Origin: Adiantum capillus-veneris
Lineage: Eukaryota; Streptophyta; Polypodiopsida; Polypodiales; Pteridaceae
Direction: 5' to 3'
Assembly (NCBI GenBank): GCA_014529385.2
Contig: CM043960.1
Coordinates: forward strand, 75,301,910 to 75,365,909
Length of the DNA: 64,000 nt
The translations under genes were made by a program, and so were the position numbers. Below are positions 36,788 to 48,547 of the stretch, piece by piece (position 1 is the first letter of the stretch; each line of letters begins with the position of its first letter). A model generated the notes under the pieces. That model was given only the letters and a program-made list of their open reading frames with translations. It made no database searches and was not told where the DNA came from.

Positions 36788-37831
36788 GGCTACCCAAGTT
36801 ACAATGCTTTGAGAACCCCTTTGAACACACGTGCAAGAACCCAAAACTTTTGACTACCCAATCCCCAGAAACTTCAATGGAGATCAACTTTAGATAAGGA
36901 CAAACACATGCACATCAAATGAGTTTTCATAGTTGATCATCGGAATGACAACAGGCAAAGGACATTCCAGGATCTCTCTCAATCTTCTTGGCCCAAACAT
37001 AAAGACTATGTGCTGCTGGAAAAAGATCTTCCTGGACACATGAACATTAATCTGAATCCTTTGAGTTAAATGAAAAGGAGTGAAATGAGGGCTATTTTGA
37101 TCATCCATTAAAGCCAACCATGAAGCTCCCAAGAAGGCACACCTGACTTATCCTCTGATTTTTGCCCAAATTTCAGCAGCATAACAGCATAAATGGCTCA
37201 AAATACCAAAAAACCAGCCATCATAACTTGGGAAAATTTCGACAGAGTTTCCCCAGAAGTAGAGCAGTAGGAACCCAAAATATAGATTGTCTATGTATGC
37301 ATAAACTGTCAACAATAGAACCCGAGCATCAAGTAGGACTCACTAGTACATAGCCTATGGCGAGGTCACAAAAAGGGTGCTCCAGCTACCTGTATCACCG
37401 AAAGGATCTCCACATTTGAGAATCCCTCAGCTCAATAAAAACCTCACGCTATCGACCCTCACACGAAGGCTAATGCAAATCGCATATAGTCAAGTCTCAG
37501 AAATGACTATCTTCCAGACCAAGTCTCAGAAATGTCTGGGACTGCCAAATACAACCAAGTATGGCTCCACAAATGCGTACAATGGCAGTTTCCACAAGTA
37601 ACGTACAATCCAGCAGACAATGCGCTCAAACAGGCGCCAAGTGATGCATACCCACAACAACTGCAAGTGACATCACTGCTAGTATATCACTGTACTCCAG
37701 CTACCTGTACCTATGTGAATCACCTGTACGTGTACCTGTACCTATCCCTGTAACCTGTAACCTATAATCTGCAACCTGTAATCCCAAATCTCGAAGCTTG
37801 AAGCTCGAAGCAGAAGGTACTCGAAGAAGAT
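36788..37831 (-). other. element B 5' leader
   Basis: About 1 kb between the primer site and gag with no supported gene. Its upstream part, 37681-37790, holds irregular repeats of ACCTGTACCTAT and ACCTGTAAC, and 37795-37830 has repeated CTCGAAG words. Long leaders carrying packaging signals are normal for Ty3/gypsy elements. Confidence 0.7.
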
Positions 37832-37848
37832 CCTCCGTGGGGGCGCCA
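37832..37848 (-). promoter_or_regulatory. primer-binding site candidate of B
   Basis: The minus strand reads TGGCGCCCCCACGGAGG, six bases (TTCTTT) after the LTR end CTCACA. TGG pairs with a tRNA CCA end. TGGCGCC starts are known for Lys, Asp or Arg tRNA primers; which one applies here cannot be settled from the sequence. It is clearly not the Met-tRNA site used by A, C and E. Confidence 0.75.
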
Positions 37849-37854
37849 AAAGAA

Positions 37855-38993
37855 TGTGAGCGGGATGAAAACACACACAGAGCCTCTATAACGACCCGAC
37901 ACACACTCTTGGGAAGATACACACACACACTATGGGGCACCACTCGGCTTACACAACACACCTGGCCGAGACAGGGAACACACCTCTGGAGTGAGAGGAG
38001 AGAGACTATCCACTTGCCCACTCCACACAGACACACACACACACACACCCAAAAAACTCAGCTCAAAAGAGGAGAATTTCTGATGTTTAGATACAATTGA
38101 GCTTGGGCCAACACCAATGGGGCAAATAGCTCACACAATATGGGTAAAATAAGCCAGATACAATCACAAACTAGAGCAGAAACTTCACTCATAGGAGAAA
38201 CTTACACAGAAAAACAGCAGGAAAAGAGTGAGGAATTTGGCAAAATGGACAACGCCATCGCGTCTGGAAAGGCCCAAAACCCCAGTCTACAATGTCAAAG
38301 TGCTCAAATCCGACCTCGGATGAGCAGTTTACGGCCAAAACAGACTCCAAAATGAGCAAAAACACAGCTGCGGCTGTTCCTCCTCTCTTCTCGGCGTTTT
38401 TTCTGGTCTTCTCTTTGTTTTTTTAGTTCCCACACTTAGCTTTTTTAGTTGGGCACCCTTGGCCTTTTAGATGACCTCAAACGGACCCCGAACAGGCCAA
38501 AAACTGACCTCACAGTGCATAGTTGTCACCTTTTTGCATCATTTGCACACCTGGCACTCAGCTTTTTTCCAATAATGCATCTCGCCACCACGTGAAGTGG
38601 CCCCAAAAAGTGGTCCTAATGATGACCTTTCTGCATAACTCTCACAAGAAAACACCCACGTTGTGTCCGTCCTCATCCGCGTGCAAATATTGACCTCGTT
38701 CGCCCTCCTGACGCCACTAGATGCCATCTGACGCACCTGCTGACCTCACGTCGTCGGCCCGTGGATAGCTTCCTCAAGAATTTTTACGCGCTATAAACTC
38801 CTCATTATTGTAGAAAAAACATACTGGTACTGGTGATAGTGAAAATCGATGCACTATGTACACACTGTCCTACCTGTACACATGTGGGCCCCACATAACC
38901 ACCTGGCTAAGGAAAATGGGCAATCCTTTATTTGATGCACCATGCATGTATATGTACATATGCGCAATCCCTTGCTCCAAAAAACTCCTGACA
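37855..38993 (-). mobile_element. 5' LTR of element B
   Basis: 1139 bp, the same length as the 3' LTR and about 99.2% identical to it by eye. Differences include TCTAGAAAGTCC versus TCTGGAAAGGCC and CCGTGTGC versus CCGCGTGC. It contains a short CA run and a T-rich segment TTTTTTCTGGTCTTCTC. Confidence 0.95.
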
Positions 38994-38997
38994 ACGG

Positions 38998-40173
38998 CTA
39001 TACTCATCGGCGGCGAAGATCTTCCCATGTACTTTCAGTAGCAAGGGACTTTTAGGTCTTCCCTTTATGATCTCGAAAGGTGCTTTCCCCGTAGAAGTAT
39101 GTACAGTATTATTGTAGGCATACTCTACTAGCGGTAAATACTTTTCCCATTGTGAGCGTTGATCTACTTCGGTAACATAAGTTTTGAGTAGATCGAGTAT
39201 CGTAAGATTGGCTATCTCACTTTGGCCATCCATTTGTGGGTGATAGGCCGAAGAGAAATTCAATCTTGTTCCTAGATTTTAAAAGAGACCTTTCCAGAAA
39301 TTACTGGTCATTCTAGGATCTCTATCTGACACGATAGATGTGGGTAATCCATGGTGCTTGAAAATCTGAGATATGAAGAGAGTTTCCATTTGATGTGCCT
39401 TAATAGTCTTTTTGACAGGTTTTAAAATGTGCTTGCTTGCTAAACCTGTTGACTATTGTCCATATTCCTGTATTCCCATGGATAGACTTGGGCAATCCAA
39501 AGATGAAATCCATGGATATACTCTCCCATGGTGAATTTGGAATAGGCAATGGCTGGAGTAATCCAGGTTGCTTCCCTCTATCATACTTGGTCTTTTGGCA
39601 TACTACACATTTTGAAACATACTCTTGTATGTCCACTTTCATGGTAGGCCAATAGAAATACGTCTCTACTCCTCGGAGAGTAGGTTGAATACCTCTATGC
39701 CCTGCATATGGAGGAGCATGGGATTCATACATAACCTTCTCACGAAGGGAATGGGTAACACATAGCCTATTGCCGTGGAGAAGATAACCATCCTGCAAGG
39801 TGAATGGTTCCTCTTTCTTCCCCAAAGCAAGGGCTGACATTATGTCTCTAAAGTCAGGGTCAGTAGCATACTCATCTATCATAGAGGATAGATCATTGTG
39901 AGTAGCTATAGACACCGCATTAACTTTTGGTCGTCGTGAAAGTGCATCAGCAACTTGATTGTGCTTACCAGCTATATGAGCAATATGGAAATTAAATTGC
40001 GAAAGAAAATTTGCCCACCTCATTTGTTTGTCGGAAAGCTTGGTTTGCTTCATGAAATACTTGAGACTTTGGTGGTCGGTTCGTAGGATAAATGGAGTCC
40101 CCAATAGGTAGTGCTTCCATGTGTCTAGGGCATGTAGAACAACTAAAAGCTCTTTCTCATAAATGCCCAAGAC
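38998..40173 (-). pseudogene. element A RNase H end and integrase, frameshifted
   Basis: The frame 39400-40173 reads the rest of RNase H (YEKELLVVLHALDTWKHYLL, FILRTDHQSL, HNQVADALSRRP). Next come the integrase zinc finger (HAPPYAGHRG...CVVCQKTK) and the first core Asp (SMDFIFGLP). After HF near 39425 the frame shifts. The continuation (38998-39263) holds the second Asp region (SDRDPRMTSNFW), a TAA in KGLF-stop-NLGTRL, and the Glu block SAYHPQMDGQSEIANLT. It is cut at DEYSR by element B, with the remainder at 29701-30264. This enzyme would insert element DNA. Confidence 0.92.
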
Positions 40174-41205
40174 TCATTCATCACTATTGAGCCTTCGGCT
40201 CTCATATGCTATGGCATGCCCTTCTTGAAGCAAAACCGCTCCAAGGCAATCACCACAAGCATCACATTGGACCTCAAATGGCTTTGAGAGATCCGGAAGC
40301 ACGAGGACTGGTTGGGAAGTAAGCTTCTCTTTGAGTTTTTCAAAAGCATTTTGCTCCTTAGCAGTCCATACAAACTTAACGTTCTTCTTTGTTAAGTCGT
40401 GTAGTGGTCCTGCTACTTGAGAGAATTTTGCTATGAAGCGTCTATAGTATGCACACATACTAATAAAGCTTCTTAGCTCATGTAGATTCCTTGGTTTAGG
40501 CCATGATTTTATTACCTCTAACTTTGATGGATCCATACGAATACCATCGTGAGAGATAATATGACCTAGATATTGAATCTCTTGAAGGAAGAATTCACTT
40601 TTCTTTTGGTTGAGAAAAAGTTTGTTCTCCCTCAAGGCTTGAAAAATCACTTGGAGATGTTGCTTATGTTCCTCCAAAGACTTGGAGTAGATGATGATAT
40701 CATCAAAGAACACTCCAGTGAATTTACGATATGGTCTAAAAAATTTCTCCATGAGACGATTGAAAGTAGCTGGTGCATTAGTCAAGCCAAAAGGCATGAC
40801 TAGATATTCATAAAGACCAAATGTTGTGCGAAACGCGGTCTTTAGGATATCTTCATCCACTATCCTTATTTGATGATAGCCACTCTTAAGGTCAATCCTA
40901 CTGAAGTAGGTAGAGCCTTGTAGCTTATCAAACAGATCTTCTACCCGAGGCACGGGAAATCTGTTTTTGATAGTGATATGGTTTAGTGCTCGATAGTCCA
41001 CACACATATGGTATGTACCATCTTTCTTTTTCACTAAAAGGACTGGAGAACAAAAGGGAGAGGAACTAGGCCTCACCATCCCTTTTTCTATCAATTCCTG
41101 TACTTGCCTCATAATCTCCTCTTGTTGAGCTTGTGAGACTCGATAAGGAGGTTTGTTAGGCGATGAGCTTCCTGGAAGGAGCTCAATACGATGGTCATCA
41201 TCCCC
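40174..41205 (-). pseudogene. element A reverse transcriptase
   Basis: Same frame as gag, separated from it by TGA at 41206-41208 (PPK-stop-GDDDHRIEL; an Arg codon CGA is the likely ancestor). The RT fingers and palm are complete: VKKKDGTYHMCVDYRALNHI, FSRIDLKSGYHQIRI, MPFGLTNAPATF, and the active site FFDDIIIYS near residue 135 of the open stretch, then GHIISHDGIRMDPSK. The start of RNase H follows (DLSKPFEVQCDACGDCLGAV) up to a TGA at 40174-40176. Element C keeps an Arg codon (CGG) at that site. Confidence 0.95.
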
Positions 41206-42006
41206 TCATTTTGGAGGTAGGTCCATAGGGATATCATCGATGAACACATCTTGGAATCCTTTTAGAAAAGTAGACAAGTCTAACTCTTCTTGATTCCTAT
41301 CATTTTCATTTGATGAAACATTATTAGCTTTTAGAGACTCTTTGACATAAATCATGTATGCAGAAACTGAGCTCTTCATTGATTTATCAAAAGAAAGAGG
41401 ATTTACAAGTGGAATAGTGCGACCACGCTCACTAGCATCTATATACATGTTCTTTCCCCTGTAGGTGAAGTAAATTCTCCTTTCAGGGAACTTCATGTTG
41501 GCAGCCATGCGATCAAACCATGATGCCCCTAGGATAACATCCTGATGTTGGAGAGGAGAGATGAAGAAGTCTTCTTTGTCGACATAGCTTTGGACATGAA
41601 GCCTCAACTTCCCAATCAAGGGAGTAACAGAGGCTTGCTGTCCCTTGAAAGCTGCATCGGCTGTTACTATATCTCCCATCTCAAAAGCTTGAATGCCCAA
41701 CTTGGTGGCCAACTCTATTGATATGAAGTTGAGAGTAGAGCTTGGGTCAAACAAGATGAAGGCATCATGCTCTCTTACCTTTCCCCACGCATAGGAAAGT
41801 GATGATCCTTTGCAATGACCATCCTCTTTTGGAGCTTCGATGGTGGAAGCCCTAGGAGTCTCATTGCGAGTATTCTTCTTGGGGCAAGAACGATAGCCAT
41901 ATCCTTGCTCTCCACACTTGAAACACTTATGGTCCTTGCGAAAAGCTTCAAGCTTTTCAGGAGAGAGTTTGTTTTTAGCTTTGTAAACTCCCTTCTCCTT
42001 GGACCG

Positions 42007-42037
<31 letters not shown>

Positions 42038-43224
42038 GAAGTGCCTTGGGAATTATTTTGAGCATTGGATTTCCCCTTTGCATCATTTTTATCTTTGTTT
42101 TCCATGGGCTTGACATTACGTCTAGCCCCTTGATGGAAATTGATGCGTGAAGCAACCATGGTGTGGTGGATTACTTCGGTAATAGTACCGGGCCGTTGAG
42201 AGTTGATGTATTCGGCCATCTCTTCAGGTAATCCCGCACAGAATTGTTGTCTTTGTTCGGCAAAGTCTATCTTTTGAAAGATAGTAGCTTTGAGATGTAA
42301 ATCCCAAAACTTGTCTACATACTTGTTGATAGACTCATGAGAGAGAAGCTTCAAGCCGCGCCATTCGGTAAGAACTTTATCTTTAGTATCACTTGGAAGA
42401 AATTGCTTCATGATGGAAACTCGTAGAGTTTTCCATGTCTTTGGGGCTTCTCCATTGCCACGAAGGCTAGCCCACCATTGACGAGCTGATTTTTGGAAGT
42501 GCATAGCTACATGGCGTAGCTTGGAGGACTCTGTGAAGCCCTCGTCCCCAAAGGCCGCATCAAATTGCTGGATGAAGGCCAACACTTTGTCGGTAGCACC
42601 AAAGGTGCCATCGTAGGTGAGAAAAAACATACTCTTTCCTCCCTCCTTGAACTTCTTTAGCTTTTGTGACCTTCGCCATGCAGGAAATGATTTGCGATGT
42701 CCTCCCCTCTTGTATTCTCTAGGAGAATAGCCATAACTTTCATCGGAAGAGGAGGAAGGTGAAGAAGAAGGAGAAGAGGGTGACCTCTTCCTAGCCCTTT
42801 TCTTCGTTTGTTTTCTCTCTTGCCTTTCAGAGTGATGAGGAGAAGGACTATAGGTTGCTCTTTTCCTCTTGGGAGGAGTAGGCGATCGTCTAGACCGCCG
42901 TCTTCGTGGAGACACATCTTCAGAAGAACTTAGACTGTCATTGCTTTCTTTCTCTTTGGATTCCTCCTCTCGAATGGGAGAGAGTCTTCTTTTGGGGGTA
43001 TCTTCAAGAGGCCTCCTAAGCTCTCTTTCTTCTGGGAGAGGAAGGGAAATTCCATAAGCACGAAGTTGTTGAGTAACTTCGGCTTGCAAAACAGGGTTGC
43101 CCATAGCTTGTTGCAACCTAGTGACGAGATAATTCACAAACATGGGAGCATCATCATTAGCACCTTCATGTGCAAAATCAAAGCTATCAATGTTCATTCT
43201 ACTCTCTTGATTATTGTCATCCAT
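41206..43224 (-). pseudogene. element A gag and protease
   Basis: 672 codons from ATG at 43224. An acidic N-terminal block (MDDNNQESRMNIDSFDF), a Ser/Arg/Lys-rich region at about 80-175, a capsid region (AMHFQKSARQWWASLRGNGE, then SIMKQFLPSDTKDKVLTEW), a polyasparagine run, then a zinc knuckle CFKCGEQGYGYRSC with Tyr where His is expected (E has CFKCGEQGHAYRAC). The protease follows: HDAFILFDPSSTLNFISIEL, where relatives suggest DPGST, so the active-site Gly reads Ser. The distal block is VILGASWFDRMAAN. Both changes would be expected to impair function. Confidence 0.95.
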
Positions 43225-43625
43225 GTTAACAAAATTTATGTTTATACTTAGTGTATGCTTTGGAAATACAAAACCTTAGTTGCCACTCCTCTTAGCCTTT
43301 GAAAATCGGCTCTTAAGTATCTACACCCACGGCTCAAAGTGGTTAATTTTAGAGAGTAGAGGAGTAGGTCTAACATAGCAGAGTTGCCAAGGGCTAGCTC
43401 CTTTCGGACTTCTTATGGCTCAATAATGGTAAATCCGTAGGCAAGTCTAAAATGACTCCATTATTAAGTCCAAAGCTCCCGAGGTGTGCACCTTCCCCCA
43501 CATAGTGGGCTTAACAAAACCGATATTAGATCCCAGTTCCACGTACTCTATTATAATTAACAACATCAACCATTTATAGGCTACTTAAGGATCTCTCTTC
43601 TTAAGCAAGAAAAGAGAAACCAAAT
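43225..43625 (-). other. element A 5' leader
   Basis: About 400 bp between primer site and gag without coding signal. The leaders of C (25166-25566) and E (58793-59199) match it in length and words such as CTTCTTAAGCAAGAAAAGAG. Confidence 0.8.
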
Positions 43626-43637
43626 GCTCTGATACCA
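43626..43637 (-). promoter_or_regulatory. primer-binding site of A (tRNA-iMet)
   Basis: Minus strand TGGTATCAGAGC, one base after the LTR end CATTACA. A perfect match to the classical plant retrotransposon primer site. Confidence 0.95.
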
Positions 43638-43638
43638 A

Positions 43639-44655
43639 TGTAATGGAATTTGCCTATTCAATTTGAGAGTAGTGGAATTTAATGAGAATACTTTCAAGAA
43701 ATGATTTTGTGAGCATAGCGGGTAGACATAATTGAAGATAGCAACATAATCATAGCAATTAGTTAACTTGGCATAGACAATACTTTTGCAAGAGAGAGAA
43801 TTTAGAGAACATGACAACATTTGAGGACCAGATTTATGTGGAGCCGGTCCCCCCTCCAATAGGCATTTGTATTATGATTTCTCCCATAAAGAGAGACTTG
43901 TTACAATACATTCTTTGTGTTCCTTGTGACCTAGGTGAAGCAATGACGATGGAAAGCTTCATGCATCACCTTCATTGCATAGCCTAAACTTGAAGAAAGC
44001 TTTAACTATACCAAGCCTCACTCCCAAGACCTCAAACACCTTCGAAGGTGGAGAGACCTAGCAAGGAATGAGGGTAGGGAAGAGGAAGAAGAAACATTTC
44101 ATACGAGAAAGAGCTAGTTCCTCACTTATCATAACTCTTGAGCTAGCATACATAATAGCATAGTAATGAAGAAGAAGGAGATGACAAGCTCAAGCATTGA
44201 AGCATGGCTCTTGGTTGGATTTGCACTCCATAGCCAAGAGTGTTGGTGTAGGCTCTCAACCTCTACTTGCTTGGAGAGGGAGCTCTTGCACTTTGCATAG
44301 CACACAATGAGAGTGTTTGTGAGTGTGTGTGGGTGAGTATACCCCCTAAGCACCCCCCTAGCTTGCTTGGGTCGACCCCCCCTTGTAGCTCATGCTTGAA
44401 GCTCATTGGACCCCTCTAGGCCTAGCCAATCACAAGCAGGAGCCATTACAAGCAACAGGGGTAGCCTTGGAACAAGTGTCCCCCTTTCCCCTTTGAGAGA
44501 GAGGACTTGATAAATGCAAAATCAATTAATTAAATATCCTAAATTATCATTGGACCCCTTGGGTGGCCAACCAATAGGCTTCAGGCACACCATGAGGGCA
44601 ACATGAGGAGGAACTTGACAAGTGTCCTTGCTACCTCTTCAAGCTGGGGCTTCCC

Positions 44656-44728
<73 letters not shown>

Positions 44729-45320
44729 CTCTCTCATCCCCCCCCCCCTTGTAGGCTCGCCCCCCTCCTTGTAGGGATCTTTTTGACTTTAGGAGCTCAA
44801 GCACCTTAGTCATCAAGCATGACAAAGCACTTGGACTAGGGGGTATTCCCACAAGCATCTCAGGCAAGCATGTCAAGGCACCTCAAGCACCTTAATCAAG
44901 CGGCAAGTCAAGCACCTCAAGCATGGAGTAAGTCAAGCACCTCAAGCACCTTAATCAAGCACCTCAAGCAGGACAAACACCTCAAGCATGACAAGCACCT
45001 CAAGCAGGTCAAGCACCTCGAGCTTGGGCCGGGTTCCCACCTCAAGCTCAGCCCTAGCTTACTTAAGGTCAAAGGACTTTTTCACACATTATTGGCGGTC
45101 TTCAATGAAGCTAACCCTAAGGTCTTATGCTCCATTGGTTAGCCTTGCTCTTGATAGACCATCTCCCATTTGGGCCCCTTTACTATTGGCCCCGTGTTGA
45201 GATAGATCTATAAGCACATATCTATATCTTAACACTTGTTCCCGTTTATTCTCCCACATTAAGTGATCAATTTAATATGAGAAAATCATTTAGGTTGGTT
45301 AGATATTAGATTTTATGACA
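43639..45320 (-). mobile_element. 5' LTR of element A
   Basis: 1682 bp, TGTAATGG...TTATGACA on the plus strand. It contains the GT run 44658-44727 and CACCTCAAGCA repeats 44879-45020. It is about 98% identical to the 3' LTR. Promoter and polyadenylation signals should lie here but no TATA box could be assigned with confidence. Confidence 0.95.
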
Positions 45321-45325
45321 TCTAC

Positions 45326-45466
45326 TGACCTTGACTTTAAAGATGTAATTCCGGCGCTTGCTTCGGAAAAGAAAGAGGAACCATTCACCTTGCAGGATGG
45401 TTATCTTCTCCATGGCAATAGGCTATGTGTTACCGACTCCCTTTCTGACAAAGTCATGTATGAATT
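45326..45466 (+). pseudogene. continuation of element C: integrase N-terminal fragment
   Basis: Plus-strand sequence after the TCTAC duplication reads KKEEPFTLQDGYLLHGNRLC then DKVMYE. It matches the segment of A around 39740-39880 and joins the C RNase H at 27622. It stops abruptly at GTATGAATT, where element G begins. About 580 bp of integrase are then missing before sequence resumes at 55053. Confidence 0.85.
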
Positions 45467-46379
45467 TGTTAGTGGGTCGCCGTGACGGACGTCTGCAGCA
45501 TAGCTTTATGGCACTGACATAATGTCAATACTCAAGGAAAGTGACTCGGATGGGGCACGGAGACACTATGAGATCATCAATCTCACAAAGTGAACCTTAA
45601 CAAGCAAACACAGTAGCTCAACAAGAAAACCAACACTCAGTGATCAGGGAAATCTGCGTATGTCCTTTCTCACAGCTCTAGGTCATCACGCCATTTCGGT
45701 ACTCGAACGGACTCGAAATGCAACGAAACTTTAGGAGGAGGTCTAGGAAACCTAGGGGCACTATCCTAGCAAGTCTGGTCGTAATCCGACAAGGTACCAA
45801 AATCAAGATCCATCATGAAAAAGGTCCTAAAAACTGCAACAGAACATGTCAGAAATGTCGTCCTATGGTCTAAGAACACTCTCCTATGGTCAAAACAACT
45901 AAAAATAGTGATTTAAGCACTCAAATTTTCAATTAAGGCTCACTAACACGTAGTCATGAACCACAATAAAACTGACAATGCTTACACTTAATTGTAAGAG
46001 CAAAGAGAGAGGAACACAATGCAAGTTCCATATTTGAAAACGGATTACCCAATCATTAGAAAAGTCGATTACAAGTTGGAGCAGCTCGTAGCTTGAGCGT
46101 GCGTACAGCAGATCTCTTTGTTCTTCTAAAGATAATCCTTTCTTCACATTAAGGTCATTGACCTTTATTACCTAGGGATTTCTAAATGGCCAGTGGTCGG
46201 CTCACACGGTCCTTTACAATTGTCATGACAGAATTACAACTCAGGGAATTGACTGCTACTCTGGAATTAGGATTTACACAGAGTATTACTACACTAGCTC
46301 GGAAAACTAATAGAGTACAAATGTGGTGTCCAGCTACGTGTCTGGCCAAATGGGCATCCGTTCAGTTTGTCCTCAAACA
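45467..46379 (-). mobile_element. 3' LTR of element G
   Basis: Plus strand TGTTAGTGGGTCGCC...CCTCAAACA, so TGTTTGAGGACAAACTG...CCCACTAACA in element orientation. The minus strand just before it reads TTAGGAAGTGGGGAA (46380-46394), a good PPT. 913 bp. Confidence 0.75.
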
Positions 46380-46394
46380 TTCCCCACTTCCTAA

Positions 46395-47817
46395 TTCATG
46401 CCGTCCCTTGACACGACCTTGTGCAACCCCGTCATAGGGTTGTCTTCAGCTTTGTCTTCAAGGTGGGACTTCAGCTTGGGAAGTTCTTTGTTGTTGATGA
46501 CGCTCCCCCCTTCCTGAGTGATTCATATCTATTGTGTTGTTGATTCGTGATTTGAGCTTGATTATTGTGGCTACTTTTCTTCTTGTTGCACATTTGCCCC
46601 TTCGTTGGCAATTTGAGTTGCCGTAGAGATGGAAGTTGATGTGTCTGAGCTTGTAGAATTGATCCTCTTTGTTGCGTGAACTTTATGATGGATTTTCTTT
46701 CAAGGTCCACTGCAATTTGAGTTTTCCACAATAGGTAGCCAATGTTGAAGCACTGTGTGAGCTATTTATGGTTGTTGTGGATAGCTCGCTTGCTGAATTT
46801 TTCATTGCTTGTCGTTGTAGTCCATTCTTTGACTTTCCATTTTGATGGAGCTTTGTTGTCATCCTTGAAGATAAAAGATGCTCTTGATAAGCATATGGAG
46901 ACCTGTTGTGTTTGCTCCAAGTTGTTGTCGATTGATTTGGGCAGCTACTTCCTTATTGTTGATGTAGAAGGAATATATACAAGAATTTGATGATGAGGGT
47001 TTCTAAACTAGGGTCTTAAAACCTGGATGACCAAAGGGAAAAAATCCGGTGGGAAAAAGTGTCTTTGGTATATGTTCTTATTAGAGTTGATCATTTGGAC
47101 TTGAAGTACCTATCATGCAAAGTGAGTACTTGGGAGAAACAAAGGAAGAGTGCCTAATGCAAGTGCCAATTATGAGACACTCTATATGCATATGAAAATT
47201 TTCAAACAAAAGCATGCAGTGTAAGGGATGAAGTTGATGGGTGCTTCAAGGAACAAATGTAGCACATGTGACATCAAAAGACGTCTCAATAGCTTCCACG
47301 TTTCCAAGAAGGGTTTTCGATGTAGAAGCTTCTCCACTCATATCTCATTGTGTTGAGTGCGTGAGTGTCTTTTAGACTTCCTATTTCACTTACCACTATA
47401 CTACAATGACTTCAATTCTTATGTTCACCTATATCAGCATGAGCGACACAACGTAATTATGCTCAACTCTTTTAGCTTGAGCAGTACCTAGAATAACTAA
47501 GACTTAGACCACAGAGAATATTACATGAAAGTTTGGGACTAATGCCTCGCTCATTTAGTGGCTTAGCTGGTCGACTCTGACTTTTATGTCATGTATTTTT
47601 AATGGAAACTTGGACTTACCTATTCAAGGCCAGAAACCCAATTCCATAAGTTTTATAAATTTAGGCCTCTTCCATTGTGTTGGTCTTTGAATGCCACCAT
47701 TTTGTCAAGGAGCTTGGCATACTTTGGCTCCTCTTGACTTGCTCGTTGAGTCACTGATGTAGCCTTTGCTTTATCTCGCATGAGAAGCGGTTGTTGAAAG
47801 GTGTGGGTTCTTTGTGA
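46395..47817 (-). other. element G 3' noncoding part
   Basis: About 1.4 kb between the coding region and the PPT with no supported gene. A pol region could have been deleted here, or the element never had one. Confidence 0.5.
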
Positions 47818-48547
47818 TTAAATTTCCTTTAGCAATTGGAACCCATCTTGTTTTTGGTTCGTGTGTGATCGTCCTTTGTATTTTCTCTTTTTGCTTGATG
47901 ACTTGATGGACACTAGGCTTCGGTAGCTAGATCTAATGATTTCCTTTGTAAAAGCCTTGCTTTTGTAATTGAGGACAAGGTATCCATGTGGAGGTTGTAG
48001 CACCCTTAATGGTGACTTGTTGTTGGCTCTACCTATTGATTGTGTGCCTTCGGGTGGAGCCTTGTGGTGCTTCTTGATTGAGCGCCATTTTTCTAGGTTG
48101 AGCTACAATTGTTGGTAACCATATTTGATTTTTACCTTCATAAAATCCTTGTGCTTTGAGTAGCTTAATCGGAATCATCCGTTGATTCACCTGTTTGTGT
48201 TGGGTATCTTCGTTGAAATCTGATTTCACTACCCAAACTTTTTGTGTTGCCCGCTTGAAGGGTCTTTTCGTTTGCCTTTTGTTGGTGTTCTTTTGCTTGC
48301 CTGAGTATTTTGTATTCCATTGATAGCACGTCTTGTTCCTTGTAGAAATCGTTGGTTGAGGTGGGTAGGTCCAAGCTATTATCTTAGGATTTTTAGCCCA
48401 AACATTAGTGTTTCCTTGGAAGTAGCCCTGAGCAGTGATTGACTCATTTGATGCTACCCACCCTATCACCTTTTGTTGATGTTGAACTTGTGCTTCATGT
48501 ATCCAAACTGGGTCTTTGACTTTGATGTGCTCTTTGGATACCAACAC
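47818..48547 (-). pseudogene. element G unknown region with repeated QG(Y/F)(Y/F)xG motif
   Basis: Frame 48029-48547 is hydrophilic and rich in Gln, Lys, Asn and Trp. It reads VWIHEAQVQHQQKVIGWV, then TAQGYFQGNTNVWAKNPK (about 48382-48435), KVWVVKS, and LLKAQGFYEGKNQIWLP (about 48112-48165). A third copy is visible in another frame at about 47914-47975: QKQGFYKGNH-stop-I-stop-LPKP. The shared pattern is xxQG(Y/F)(Y/F)xG(N/K)xxxWxPK. No family is recognised. It follows the protease in the place where pol would be expected. Confidence 0.45.

Larger units (their letters stand above)
30269..38993 (-). mobile_element. element B: full-length Tat-like Ty3/gypsy retrotransposon
   Basis: 8725 bp, flanked by ACGG on both sides (30265-30268 and 38994-38997). 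Two 1139-bp LTRs (30269-31407 and 37855-38993) differ at about nine positions by eye (0.8%). Order on the minus strand is LTR, PBS, ~1-kb leader, gag, protease, RT, RNase H, a second RNase H, integrase, LTR. The dual RNase H places it in the Tat group of plant Ty3/gypsy elements; no chromodomain is present. It split the integrase of element A after the codons for GKIFAADEYSR. Confidence 0.95.

Noticed and set aside
37855-38355. Small proteins encoded in the B LTR (for example 37798-38100 and 38140-38355)
   Set aside because: The frames cross LTR boundaries or lie in CA-rich LTR sequence, and the copies in the other LTR do not preserve them better than other frames.
40174-41208. Programmed stop-codon readthrough between gag and pol of element A
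   Set aside because: Relatives carry sense codons where comparison is possible (C has CGG where A has TGA at 40174), and further stops and frameshifts indicate decay.
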